From contig LR746270.1 of NCBI GenBank assembly GCA_902729315.2, positions 6,069,221-6,133,220 of the forward strand: a DNA stretch of 64,000 nt, in the 5' to 3' direction. The position numbers and the translations under genes are program-made. This DNA is from Spirodela intermedia (taxonomy: Eukaryota > Streptophyta > Magnoliopsida > Alismatales > Araceae). Every line of letters begins with the position of its first letter. The stretch's first letter is position 1. Shown piece by piece: positions 13,101-25,389 of the stretch. The notes below the pieces were generated by a model. That model did not search any database. It was given only the letters and a program-made list of their open reading frames with translations, and had not been told where the DNA came from.

Positions 13101-16100
13101 AACCATCGTCCTTCTAGTTTATCGCGTTAGGATAACCATAATTCCTAGCGTTTAGGTACAGCAGAACACGGTAATAATTATGCACCATGTGTGATGAGTT
13201 AGTTTCAGAAGAATTAAGTAGACAAAATACAATTTTTCCCATGATTTCCAATATTTCGAAACTTATGTCAAAGGCGTTGACTTGGATTTTGGTTCTATGC
13301 ACTTGAGAAGTCACTAATCATAGTCACCCAGGCAGAAGTTCAAATACGGTATGCAAATATGTTTTGTTTGTTCAGGTTATATCGTTGAAGCGGATAAAAT
13401 TACGAACGATGTATAGCCCAATAAGACTACAAGTAGTAGGCTTCCATCGCTCAACTCGGTGTATAAGCGTTGCCCAATTTCAGCTCAACTCAAGTGGGCT
13501 GGGGGATGATGCGCCTAATTCCAGCTCAATTCGAGTGGATCAAGGGCTAACATACGTGAAGGCATTATTAACTCAGCTCAATTTAGTTTGGACACAGCCT
13601 AGCAATAGATTTGGACACATGTTAAATGTGTCAGAATCTCGATTCCGCATTTGTAGGTTAGTTATAACTACCCTAGAGGCATTCTCGTTTTCCGCAACTC
13701 ATTTATGAGTTCACCCCACGTGTGGGACGGACGCCGAAGATAGCAAGATCTGAGCACGAATCCATGATATCGGATCTTGGAAACAAAACCGGTTTCTAAA
13801 TCTATAAAACCAGAGGCATTCTCCAACCCCTGGCGCACAAACACGGATAGCGGTAAGGCGTGAATAATGCATATCTACAAAGCGTAGCACAGCAGATCCA
13901 TAATTTATGAACACAAATTCATTGGTTTGCTAATGAATGCATACGATCTAGCCAGAACCGATGTCAAGGTTTTCGGACCCAGTGGAGAAACCAATAAGAT
14001 CTCGTCGAGGCGGCTAGAAAGGAATAGAACCAGGTGCAAGTGATGTGTTGGACCAACTCAGGTGAGTCAGAGATTCAGAAGATGCGTAGGCTATCCTTTA
14101 CCCAAATTCAGCCTCCGATGGCCCCAGAGAGAGACCGGTCACATATTTATTGGCCCTGAATCTTACGATTCGCACATTTGATTCATGTGAAATAACCGTA
14201 ATCCGTTCTCTTCTCCACATTTCCTAGGATCATAATAGATTTCTCCTTATGCTTTAGTTGTAACTAATTCTCGGCCTACCGGGGCCTCCCTCGTAGCCAC
14301 CCCAAAGGCACATTCTTTTCAACGAATTTTCCAGTTAGTTCCCTTCATTCTCGGAGGTCCTTCCTTCCCTTCCCTTCCCTTCTTTTCCCTTCTGCTGGTG
14401 GATTCTAGGGCCCTGCGGACAAATCTATCGTCATGCGGTCTCAAGACAAGGAGCTTTCAACCAAGTCCGTTCTTTGCGGACTCAAGGTCATGACTCCTTA
14501 ATCTAACCATGCGTCCTTCTAGTTTATCGCGTTAGGATAACCATAATTCCTAGCGTTTAGGTACAGCAGAACACGGTAATAATTATGCACCATGTGTGAT
14601 GAGTTAGTTTCAGAAGAATTAAGTAGACAAAATACAATTTTTCCCATGATTTCCAATATTTCGAAACTTATGTCAAGGGCGTTGACTTGGATTTTGGTTC
14701 TATGCACTTGAGAGTCACTAATCATAGTCACCCAGGCAGAAGTTCAAATCACGGTATGCAAATATGTTTTGTTTGTTCAGGTTATATGCGTTGAAGCGGA
14801 TAAAATTACGAGCGATGTATAGCCCAATAAGACTACAAGTAGTAGGCTTCCATCGCTCAACTCCGTGTATAGCGTTGCCCAATTTCAGCTCAACTCAAGT
14901 GGGCTGGGGGATGATGCGCCCATTCCAGCTCAATTCGAGTGGATCAAGGGCAACATACGTGAAGGCATTATTAACTCAGCTCAATTTAGTTTGGACACAG
15001 CCTAGCAATAGATTTGGACACATGTTAAATGTGTCAGAATCTCGATTCCGCATTTGTAGGTTAGTTATAACTACCCTAGAGGCATTCTCGTTTCCGCAAC
15101 TCATTTATGAGTTCACCCCGTGTAGGACGGGCCGAAGATAGCAAGATCTGAGCACGAATCCATGATATACGGATCTTGGAAACAAAACCGGTTTCTAAAT
15201 CTATAAAACCAGAGGCATTCTCCAACCCCTGGGCGCACAAACGGATAAGCTGGTAAAGCGTGAATAATGCATTATCTACAAAGCGTAGCACAGCAGATCC
15301 ATAATTTATGAACACAAATTCATTGGTTTGCTAATGAATGCATACGATCTAGCCCAAGAACCGATGTCAAGGTTTTCGGACCAGGTGGAGAAACCAATAA
15401 GATCTGCGTCGAGCGGCTAGAAGGGAATAGAACCAGGTGCAAGTGATGTGTTGGACCAACTCAGGTGAGTCAGAGATTCAGAAGATGCGTAGGCTATCCT
15501 TTACCCAAATTCAGCCTCCGATGGCCAGAGAGAGACCGTCACATATTTATTGGCCTGATCTTACGATTCGCATTTGATTCATGTGAAATAACCGTAATCC
15601 GTTCTCTTCTCCACATTTCCTAGGATCATAATAGATTTCTCCCCTTATGCTTTAGTTGTAACTAATTCTCGGCCTACACGCAGGGCCTCCTCGCCACCCC
15701 AAAAGGCACATTCTTTTCAACGAATTTTCCAGTTAGTTCCTTCATTCGAGGTCCTTCCTTCCCTTCCCTTCCTTCTTTTCCCTTCTGCTGGTGGATTCTA
15801 GGGCCTCGCGGACAAATCTATCGTCATGCGGTCTCAAGACAAGGAGCTTTCAACCAAGTCCGTTCTTTGCGGACTCAAGGTCATGACTCACTGTAATCTA
15901 ACCATCGTCCTTCTAGTTTATGCGGTAGGATAACCATAATTCCTAGCGTTTAGGTACAGCAGAACACGGTAATAATTATGCACCATGTGTGATGAGTTAG
16001 TTTCAGAAGAATTAAGTAGACAAAATACAATTTTTCCATGATTTCCAATATTTGAAACTTATGTCAAGGCGTTGACTTGGATTTTGGTTCTATGCGCGAG

Positions 16101-19100
16101 AGTCACTAATCATAGTCACAGGCAAGTTCAAATCGGTATGCAAATATGTTTTGTTTGTTCAGGTTATATCGTTGAAGCGGATAAAATTCTGACGATGTAT
16201 AGCCAATAAGACTACAAGTAGTAGGCTTCCCGCTCAACTCCGGTGTATAAGCGTTGCCCAATTTCAGCTCAACTCAAGTGGGCTGGGGATGATGCGCCCA
16301 ATTCAGCTCAATTCGAGTGGATCAAGGCTAACATACGTGAAGGCATTATTAACTCAGCTCAATTTAGTTTGGACACAGCCTAGCAATAGATTTGGACACA
16401 TGTTAAATGTGTAGAAATCTCGATTCCGCATTTGTAGGTTAGTTATAACTACCCTAGAGGCATTCTCGTTTTCATAACTCATTTATGAGTTCACCCCGTG
16501 TAGGGACGGGCCGAAGATAGCAAGATCTGAGCACGAATCCGGTATCGGATCTTGGAAACAAAACCGGTTTCTAAATCTATAAAACCAGAGGCATTCTCCA
16601 ACCCACGGGCGCACAAACACGGATAACTGGTAAGTGAATAATGCATTATCTACAAAGCGTAGCACAGCAGATCCATAATTTATGAACACAAATTCATTGG
16701 TTTGCTAATGAATGCATACGATCTAGCCCAAGAACGATGTCAAGGTTTTCGGACCCAGGTGGAGAAACCAATAAGATCTGCGTCGAGGCGGCTAGAAAGG
16801 GAATAGAACCAGGTGCAAGTGATGTGTTGGACCAACTCAGGTGAGTCGAGAGATTCAGAAGATGCGTGGGCTATCCTTTACCCAAATTCAGCCTCGATGG
16901 CCCCACCGAGAACCGGTCACATATTTATTGGCCTGGATCTTACGATTCGCACATTTGATTCATGTGAAATAACCGTAATCCGTTCTCTTCTCCACATTTC
17001 CTAGGATCATAATAGATTTCTCCCTTATGCTTTGGTTGTAACTAATTCTCGGCCTACCGCAGGGCCTCCTCGTAGCCACCCCCTCCCCAAAGGCACATTC
17101 TTTTCAATGAATTTTCCAGTTAGTTCCCTTCATTCTCGGGTCCTTCCTTCCCTTCCCTTCCCTTCTTTTCCTTCTGCTGGTGGATTCTAGGGCCCTGCGG
17201 ACAAATCTATCGTCATGCGGTCTCAAGACAAGGAGCTTTCAACCAAGTCCGTTCTTTGCGGACTCAAGGTCATGACTCACTTTGTATCTAACCATCGTCC
17301 TTCTAGTTTATGCGTTAGGATAACCATAATTCCTAGCGTTTAGGTACAGCAGAACACGGTAATAATTATGCACCATGTGTGATGAGTTAGTTTCAGAAGA
17401 ATTAAGTAGACAAAATACAATTTTCCCATGATTTCCAATATTTCGAAACTTATGTCAAGGCGTTGACTTGGATTTTGGTTCTATGCGCGAGAGTCACTAA
17501 TCATAGTCACCGGCAGAAGTTCAAATACGGTATGCAAATATGTTTTGTTTGTTCAGGTTATATCGTTGAAACGGATAAAATTACGAACGATGTATAGCCC
17601 AATAAGACTACAAGTAGTAGGCTTCCATCGCTCAACTCGATTGTATAAGCGTTGCCCAATTTCAGCTCAACTCAAGTGGGCTGGGGGATGATGCAATTCA
17701 GCTCAATTCGAGGTGGATCAAAGGCGCAACATACGTGAAGGCATTATTAACTCAGCTCAATTTAGTTTGGACACAGCCTAGCAATAGATTTGGACACATG
17801 TTAAATGTGTCGAATCTCGATTCCACATTTGTAGGTTAGTTATAACTACCCTAGAGGCATTCTCGTTTTCCGCAACTCATTTATGAGTTCACCCACGTGT
17901 AGGACGGGCCGAAGATAGCAAGATCTGAGCACGAATCCGCGGTATCGGATCTTGGAAACAAACCGGTTTCTAAATCTATAAAACCAGAGGCATTCTCCAA
18001 CCCCGGCTACAAACACGGGATAACGGTAAGGCGTGAATAATGCATTATCTACAAAGCGTAGCACAACAGATCCATAATTTATGAACACAAATTCATTGGT
18101 TTGCTAATGAATGCATACGATCTAGCCCAAGAACCGATGTCAAGGTTTTCGGACCCAGGTGGAGAAACCAATAAGATCTGCGTCGAGGCGGCTAGAAAGG
18201 GAATAGAACCAGGTGCAAGTGATGTGTTGGACCAACTCGGTGAGTCGAGATTCAGAAGATCGTAGGCTATCCTTTACCCAAATTCAGCCTCCGATGGCCC
18301 CGAGAGAGACCGGTCACATATTTATTGGCCCTGAATCTTACGATTCGCACATTTGATTCATGTGAAATAACCGTAATCCGTTCTCTTCTCCACATTTCCT
18401 AGGATCATAATAGATTTCTCCTTATGCTTTAGTTGTAACTAATTCTCGGCCTACGCAGGGGCCTCCTCGTAGCCACCCCCAAAAGGCACATTCTTTTCAG
18501 CAGAATTTTCCAGTTAGTTCCCTTCATTCTCGGAGGTCCTTCCTTCCCTTCCCTTCCCTTCTTTTCCCTTCTGCTGGTGGATTCTAGGGCCCTCGGACAA
18601 ATCTATCGTCATCGGTCTCAAGACAAGGAGCTTTCAACCAAGTCCGCGTTCTTTGCGGACTCAAGGTCATGACTCACTTTGTAATCTAACCATGCGTCCT
18701 TCTAGTTTATGCGGCGTTAGGATAACCATAATTCCTAGCGTTTAGGTACAGCAGAACACGGATAATAATTATCGCCATGTGTGATGAGTTAGTTTCAGAA
18801 GAATTAAGTAGACAAAATACAATTTTTCCCATGATTTCCAATATTTCGAAACTTATGTCAAGGGCGTTGACTTGGATTTTGGTTCTATGCACTTGAGAAG
18901 TCACTAATCATAGTCACCCGGCAGAAGTTCAAATCACGGTATGCAAATATGTTTTGTTTGTTCAGGTTATATGCGTTGAAGCGGATAAAATTACGAGCGA
19001 TGTATAGCCCAATAAGACTACAAGTAGTAGGCTTCCATCGCTCAACTCCGTGTATAGCGTTGCCCAATTTCAGCTCAACTCAAGTGGGCTGGGGGATGAT

Positions 19101-19949
19101 GCCGCCCAATTCAGCTCAATTCGAGTGGATCAAGGGCAACATACATGAAGGCATTATTAACTCAGCTCAATTTAGTTTGGACACAGCCTAGCAATAGATT
19201 TGGACACATGTTAAATGTGTCAGTCTCGATTCCCGCATTTGTAGGTTAGTTATAACTACCCTAGAGGCATTCTCGTTTTCCGCAACTCATTTATGAGTTC
19301 ACCCCACGTGTAGGACGGACGCCGAAGATAGCAAGATCTGACACGAATCCGCGGTATACGGATCTTGGAAACAAAACCGGTTTCTAAATCTATAAAACCA
19401 GAGGCATTCTCCAACCCCCGGGCGCACAAACACGGATAACTGGTAAGGCGTGAATAATGCATTATCTACAAAGCGTGCAGATCCATAATTTATGAACACA
19501 AATTCATTGGTTTGCTAATGAATGCATACGATCTAGCCAAGAACCGATGTCAAGGTTTTCGGACCGGTGGAGAAACCAATAAGATCTCGTCGAGACGGCT
19601 AGAAGGGAATAGAACCAGGTGCAAGTGATGTGTTGGACCAACTCAGGTGAGTCGGAGATTCAGAAGATGCGTAGGCTATCCTTTACCCAAATTCAGCCTC
19701 GATGGCCCACTGAGAGACCGGTCACATATTTATTGGCCCTGAATCTTACGATTCGCACATTTGATTCATGTGAAATAACCGTAATCCGTTCTCTTCTCCA
19801 CATTTCCTAGGATCATAATAGATTTCTCCTTATGCTTTAGTTGTAACTAATTCTCGGCCTACACGCAGGGCCTCCCTCGTAGCCACCCCAAAAGGCACAT
19901 TCTTTTCAACGAATTTTCCAGTTAGTTCCCTTCATTCTCGGAGGTCCTT

Positions 19950-20240
19950 CCTTCCCTTCCCTCCTTTCCCTTCTGCTGGTGGATTCTAGGGCCTTGGGGA
20001 CAAATCTATACGTCGTCGGTCTCAAGACAAGGAGCTTTCAACCAAGTCCGCGTTCTTCTTGGACTCAAGGTCATGACTCATTGTAATCTAATCATGCGTC
20101 CTTCTAGTTTATCGCGTTAGGATAACCATAATTCTTAGCGTTTAGGTACAACGGAACGGTAATAATTATACCATGTTTGATGAGTTAGTTTCAGAAGAAT
20201 TAAATAGAAAATATAGTCTTTCACATAATTTTGAATATAT
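19950..20240. repeat. Degenerate right edge of the satellite array
   Basis: The last partial unit departs from the others by substitutions as well as indels. The CCCTT tract is shortened and interrupted, and several C-to-T and G-to-A changes appear (for example aatctaatcat, attcttagcg). Recognisable similarity ends near 20,240 in an AT run. Edge copies that escape homogenisation are usual for satellite arrays. Confidence 0.8.
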
Positions 20241-21540
20241 ATATATTTTTGGTTTTGGGCCTCAAGTTAAATTTTTAGCTGAAATTTTGCTACATGTTTG
20301 CGTTATTTTAGATGAATTTATTCTCAAGTCTTCAACTAACTGTAGTGGATAATATTCACATTAAATCATAGCATTTAAGATAGAAAGTATCCTCAGGTTA
20401 CTAGTAAGTGAAGGTCATGACTATTGTTTCTATTTTTTAAAGGACTTTAAATGGATTATACTTTTTAGACTTAACTTGTTTGTAATTTTCTAATGGTAGT
20501 CTTTCTTTTCTTCAAATTTACGGTAAGTAGGTCACCTCTCTAAAAATCTTATTTCTCCTTTTTTATCAGCCCTCTCCTTATAATTCACCTAATTGGTTGA
20601 AAGATGTTTCATAACATTTTCATATAATGCCTTTACATTTTCAATTGGTCTCGTGACATAGTTGGCCTCACGACAACAATTGCTGAAATTGTGTGTTTGG
20701 GAGGATCATCAAATGATATCCGCCTCAATGCATTTCTTTGGACATGAACGACTTGGACATTTGTTGGATCTTCTTTGAAGTTCAAAAAATATTAGTGGAA
20801 GTTAAACTAGTTAAAAATAATAAAAGAGAGTTCTGGCATTGTGACAATGATGCTTAGTGATGTGTCAAAATTTTGAGTGTTCGGAGAACTGTCCTGTAGT
20901 GTCCACAACCTCAAAGCTTTTTTGGATAAGGATGATGTGGGTTCGAGATGGCCTAGTATGAGATTTGCATGAATTTTAATGGGTCCAAATTTTAGTTTTT
21001 GATTTTAATTTTTCTACTATTCATTATTTCAAATAAGAAAATTCTTGCTATCTATTAAGTGTATTCCTATTCCTTGAGGTCATTCTAATGGAACCCTCAT
21101 TTTCATTAGGGGTGTTCTAATAGAACCCATTTTTCAGAGATGTTATAACTATATTTCAGCCTATTTAAAGGTCCCCTTGAATCCCAAGAGGCACTTGAGT
21201 TTATTTCAATCTACTTTAGAAATTCTTTTCCTCTCTTAGGATTTTGTATCTCTATTAGTGGAGTCCAATGACCCTATGAATTCATTGAACCTTTTTGATC
21301 ATGTGGACTTAGGATCAATCCTTGTAAGCTCAAGGGACAAAATATCTTTGTTCCTTGAGCTCAAGGGACTTAGATTCAAGGTCATGATTTTGCTTCAAAA
21401 TAATTGAACAAACTGAATGGTAGCTCTTTTAGTTTTTTTTGCGATAGCTAGGGAACCCTTCTTTGCTGCTGTCAATATGTAGGATGCTGATTTTGACCTT
21501 ATACACATCTTTAGGAATTGGTTGTGTTGTAAATACAAGG
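20241..21540. other. AT-rich intergenic DNA with dispersed repeat pieces, no gene
   Basis: No supported coding region. The stretch from about 20,660 to 20,960 resembles the direct repeats at 22,670-23,000 (shared phrases around gttaaactagttaaaat and cctcaaagct), so it is part of a dispersed element. A tatttaaa box at about 21,170 followed by a pyrimidine-rich leader could be a decayed LTR promoter, but no boundaries were found. Confidence 0.6.
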
Positions 21541-22015
21541 GCTCTTCACCATAATAGGGTTGATTAGATGAAGGACAAGCGTGATGGGTGAGTACCAAGC
21601 ACAAAAGGTGAAGCTTGACATTGGTCATGGTAATTTATATCTACACAAAATCTTATTCTTCTATTTGAAACCCCACTGCTTTCTTTATTTTACTATTTAT
21701 TTTATTTCCTTGAATAATTTTAAAAGATGTGGGAGCACCCTCAGAACTAGTCTTCATATGTCTCACAAATGAGGCATAGCCATAGAATGGCTATCATTGT
21801 TTAGGCTCAAGTACAAAATGGCGAGAGAGGAAGAGGCTAGCGGTGGAGCAATGAACATCGTCACTAGAGAAGAGGATGGTGGCAGTGGCATTGAGGTCAC
21901 TGAGAAGCAGCATCTAAAGCCCATACACCCCTCCGGCCATCATAGTTGTCATGCCATCAATTCTTTAACAAATATGTTCACCTCAATATCTTTGACAAGG
22001 GCAATTTTTGGTTAA
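21541..22015 (+). pseudogene. Decayed 5' fragment of a BAHD acyltransferase gene (copy 0)
   Basis: The stretch from 21,728 to 22,010 lines up with the promoter-proximal and N-terminal part of the intact BAHD gene read on the minus strand from about 52,240 to 51,970. Shared features are the block gcaccctcagaa..tagtcttcatatgtctc, the start region with ATG at 21,818, the E-D/K-M-A-G-G area, and the segment that reads NMFTSISLTRA where the intact protein has EHVPLNIFDRVA. Similarity stops at about 22,013, so the rest of the gene is absent. The segment before it (21,541-21,720) matches 25,390-25,560 upstream of BAHD copy 1. The copy has become AT-rich and carries small indels, so it cannot encode an enzyme. 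A retained 72-codon frame is a by-product. Confidence 0.75.
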
Positions 22016-22183
22016 ATATGTGATTTTATGTGAATTTATATTTTTACAATCATATTTTTAAATAAATGAAGAGAAATAAAATAAAAATATTAAACAAAAT
22101 CAAAGACCCATTGGTCAACCAAGCCTACAAGTAGGTCACAATAAGATAAGGCCACAAGCAATGGGCTTGAGTGGTTAATAGTG

Positions 22184-24239
22184 CCAAAATTTCACGTGAC
22201 TTAGTCATTGTTTATTGAATCATGTTTATTAAATATTTTATAAAACTAGAAAATACTAATTTTAGATATTTAGAAGTATTTCTAAACAAATATATCAATT
22301 ATATATTAATGAAAGCTTAAAAATAATGAAGATTTTTAATTTGATCACAAAGATGTAAGATAATATTAAGTAAAATTCATAATTTTATGGAAATAATATG
22401 ATTTTATATTTTTCAAAGTAAATGTTCAAAAGAAAATTTATTTGAAAATTCACAAAAATGAAAAATAAGGTTGTTGACATCATACTGACATCAACACCCA
22501 AAGAACAATGATTAACACAAAATAAAGTTTTGATGATTATTACATAAATGATTATACACAATTCAATTGATGAAAATGAGATCTGTAAAGGCTAAAAAGA
22601 ATTATAATTAACTAAATAATAGTTTTGAAACTTGAAATAAAGAAAAATATCATTAATCTAAAATTAAACTAGTTTAAAATGGGTAAGACAAAATTCCAAC
22701 ATCATGGTGGTGATGCATTGAAATTTTAGACATTTAAGATGATTATTGTGTGATATCTATGTCCTCAAAGGCTCTCCTTAACATTTATTAATTATACATT
22801 TTCAAGATTTCATTTCAAAGTCTAAAAATGATAGTGAAAGTTAAACTAGTTAAAATAGTAAAATAGAGTTTTGACATCACAACGACAATACGTCAAATCC
22901 TAAACATTTGAGGGACTATTATGTAATGTCTATGACCTCAAAAGCTCTCCTAGACATATACAACATAAGTAATCTATAAATTCTCTTATGAAATTTAAAA
23001 TTGATGAGATGAATTGACAAATTATCTCTAACAATTGCACTTTGTGAAGTAGAAGTACAATGACTTGAGAATCTCTAGCGATTATGATTTGATGGAAATA
23101 AGTTAGATGGAGGTAGGGCGCGTCTTAAGGATCTTCATCCTCAAGTTCATCTAGTAAGAAGAGACTCTTCATTGCATGTGGTACATTCTTAAGAGGTAGT
23201 GACTGTATCTTGGTAGATCATTCTTTTCTCAATGATGGTGAATTGAGGATAATTTATACTTAATAGATTTATAATCTTTTTATTTAGAATCATTATGTAA
23301 TTAAGTAGCGATATTTTGTGAATTGTGTTGATGATATTTTTGCGATGATTGAGTGATTATGTTGGCTTAATCATTGGTCAACACTCTGTAGGAAAATTGT
23401 GATTTAATTGAATACAAAATGAGTTTTGATTATAATTGAATTTAAACCCTTGTTGGTCGCTCACCTATATTGGAGAGTGAAATAAGTATGTGAATATCTT
23501 TATAAAGTAATATTATAAGGGTATTGTTTTCTCATAAATAAGAGATATTTTAAGTATTAAAATAATTAAAAATCTTTAGGGAAGTTATGATGCGATTTAA
23601 TCTTACATTAGTTATTTTTTGAGTTTTGAGATATATATATAGTAATATATATATCTCCTCTCTGTGTGTGCCACTCCCCTTCATGTCATTAGTGGCCAGC
23701 CAAGTGTGGGACAAGGAGTGGGGCAAATTATATATTACCTATTTTAAATTAGTTTAATATTTAGGTTAGTCATATTTTACTTTATTTTAAGTTTCAAAAC
23801 TATTATTTAGTCAATTATGATTCTTTTGGCCTTTATAGATCTCAATTTCATCAATTAAATTATATGTAATCATTTATGTAACAATCACTAGGCATACTCT
23901 CTTTCAGCACAAATTATCATTCTTTAGGTGCTCACATCATCATGATGACAATGCTTATTTTTTTATTTTTGTGAATTTTCAAATAAATTTTCTTTTGAAC
24001 ATTTAATCTGAAAAACATAAAAATATATTATTTCTAAAAAATATAAAATTTTATCTAATATTATATTACATCTCAATGATTGACTTGGAAAATCTTCACA
24101 ATTGTTAAAAATTTTATTGAATTATAATTTATATATTTGTTCAAAAATACTTATAAATATCTGAAAATTAGTATTTTTTAGTTATATAAATATTTAATTT
24201 ATGGGTTAATAAATAATGACTAAGTCACATCAATTTTGA
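22184..24239. repeat. Long inverted repeat (two ~0.5-kb arms, ~1.04-kb spacer)
   Basis: The left arm (about 22,184-22,690) matches the reverse complement of the right arm (about 23,733-24,239). Outer ends share gtgacttagtcat and inner ends share taaactagtttaaaat or its variant. Arms look roughly three-quarters identical by eye, with many small indels. This could be an old foldback or Mutator-type element with long terminal inverted repeats, or two opposed insertions of one element. No transposase reading frame and no clear target duplication were seen. Confidence 0.75.
22670..23000. repeat. Two direct copies of a ~160-bp dispersed repeat
   Basis: Copies at about 22,670-22,835 and 22,836-23,000 share, in order, ttaaactagtttaaaat-like, gacaaaattccaacatca-like, a tgtgatatctatgtcctcaaa-like segment and gctctccttaacat-like segments. 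Diverged versions occur at about 20,660-20,960. They lie just inside the left arm of the long inverted repeat. Confidence 0.6.
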
Positions 24240-25389
24240 TTTTTTCATAACTTGTTAGTGCAAAGCCTTTTTGTCTTTGAATCTTTTTATCCATCATTTA
24301 AGATGACTATCTTTGTGCATTATCAATTGCCATGCAAAGATATGGGTTCTAAGGGTTCAGCCTAATTATGAATATGCAAGATGGAGCTCCAAAGATGATG
24401 TCGGGCAAACAAAAGAATTCTAACTAGACTCATTCATGAGTCATCTAGAAAATCACACAGTGTCTTTCTCTCTATAATATGTTTGCCTTTTGCTTGTTTC
24501 TTATCTATTTCTCTCTCCTATAATATGGCATCATATGGTTAGTCATCGGGACAACGTAGTGGAGCTGTATGAATCTACAAGACATAAAATTTAAATAATG
24601 AAATCTGGTCTTGAATCCACAAAACTTGAAATAAATCCAAAAATCTTCAAAAGTTATTGCAGCAAGCCTTGAATTCACAGGGATTGATTTGGATGATCCT
24701 TGAATCTTGAAAGATTATAAAACTATTTTTAATGTTAGAAGGGCCCAAAAACCTTGCTCTAACACCACTTAAAAGTAGTGGGAGTTGAATGAAAGAGAGA
24801 TTCCACCCTTACATCAATGAGATTCTAAATTTGAGTGAGAATACTAAGTCTTGAATCCATAAAACTTAGAACCTTGAATCTTTGAATCCTCATTAACTTG
24901 TTGGAAGGACCTTTGAATCCATAATGAGATATTTGAACCTATAAGTAGCAAAAAGGAAACTTCAAACAATAAAAACTAGTACTAACTCAAAATGATTTTG
25001 TGGTTACAACATAAAGTGGGTATCCTTAAAAGCTAAATCAGTTTTATAGCACTTTAATGCCAATTTAAAGTGCTTTAAAATATATTAAGTGACGATAAAA
25101 TCATACCAAAAATGGGAAAACTTACAAAATTGATCTCTAATGTGTTTCTCGTGTGTTTTATCATAGTGTAATAAGAGATTGGGCCTTTTTTGTGTCTTTT
25201 AAGGTTCATGGACTCTTGACCCACCAGTTTTAGACCATTTGGTCAAAACAATTCTTTCTCCTTTTTTAAAACTGATGTCCTACATTAGGACCTTTCTTTC
25301 TTAGTGCAGTAGACCCCATGAGAAGGGTCGCTCTCTCGTGTAGGATGTAGATTCCTACCTGTTCCACGTCTTTGGGGTTGGTGGTGAAG
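24240..25389. other. Repeat-derived intergenic DNA, no gene
   Basis: The part at about 24,255-24,470 is a diverged direct copy of about 30,980-31,190. Both contain ctttgaatc.tttttat, a catttaagat phrase, ggatatgcaagat-like and gagtcatc.agaaaatcac. From 24,590 to 24,920 the phrase cttgaatcc(a)..aaaactt recurs several times. No coding region is supported. Confidence 0.55.

Larger units (their letters stand above)
1..20240. repeat. Satellite array, ~14.4 units of ~1.40 kb
   Basis: Head-to-tail tandem array that continues past the left edge of the window. Using the motif acaaattcattggtttgcta as an anchor, units fall at 1241, 2653, 4061, 5470, 6885, 8293, 9698, 11109, 12507, 13913, 15314, 16688, 18087 and 19498. 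Spacings are 1374-1415 bp, with a mean of about 1404. Long stretches read almost letter for letter the same in all copies, for example the segment at 901-1020 in the first unit. Differences cluster at a few C/G-rich spots. Each unit holds a C+T tract (about 285-320 in unit 1), an internal imperfect duplication (806-832 versus 842-868) and four perfect dyads (942-1123). Reading frames reach only about 125 codons and shift from copy to copy, so no gene is called. No tRNA, 5S or rDNA spacer feature was recognised. A centromeric, pericentromeric or interstitial satellite is the likeliest class (inference). Confidence 0.96.

Noticed and set aside
693-19810. Many 60-125 codon reading frames in the 1.4-kb repeat units on both strands
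   Set aside because: Their boundaries and frames change between copies because of indels, no domain is recognisable and codon usage looks random. They are by-products of a repeated sequence.
1-20240. rDNA intergenic spacer, tRNA cluster or CRISPR-like array
   Set aside because: No 18S/5.8S/25S or 5S sequence, no tRNA fold, and units are contiguous 1.4-kb repeats without short repeat/spacer structure. CRISPR arrays are also not expected in a plant nucleus.
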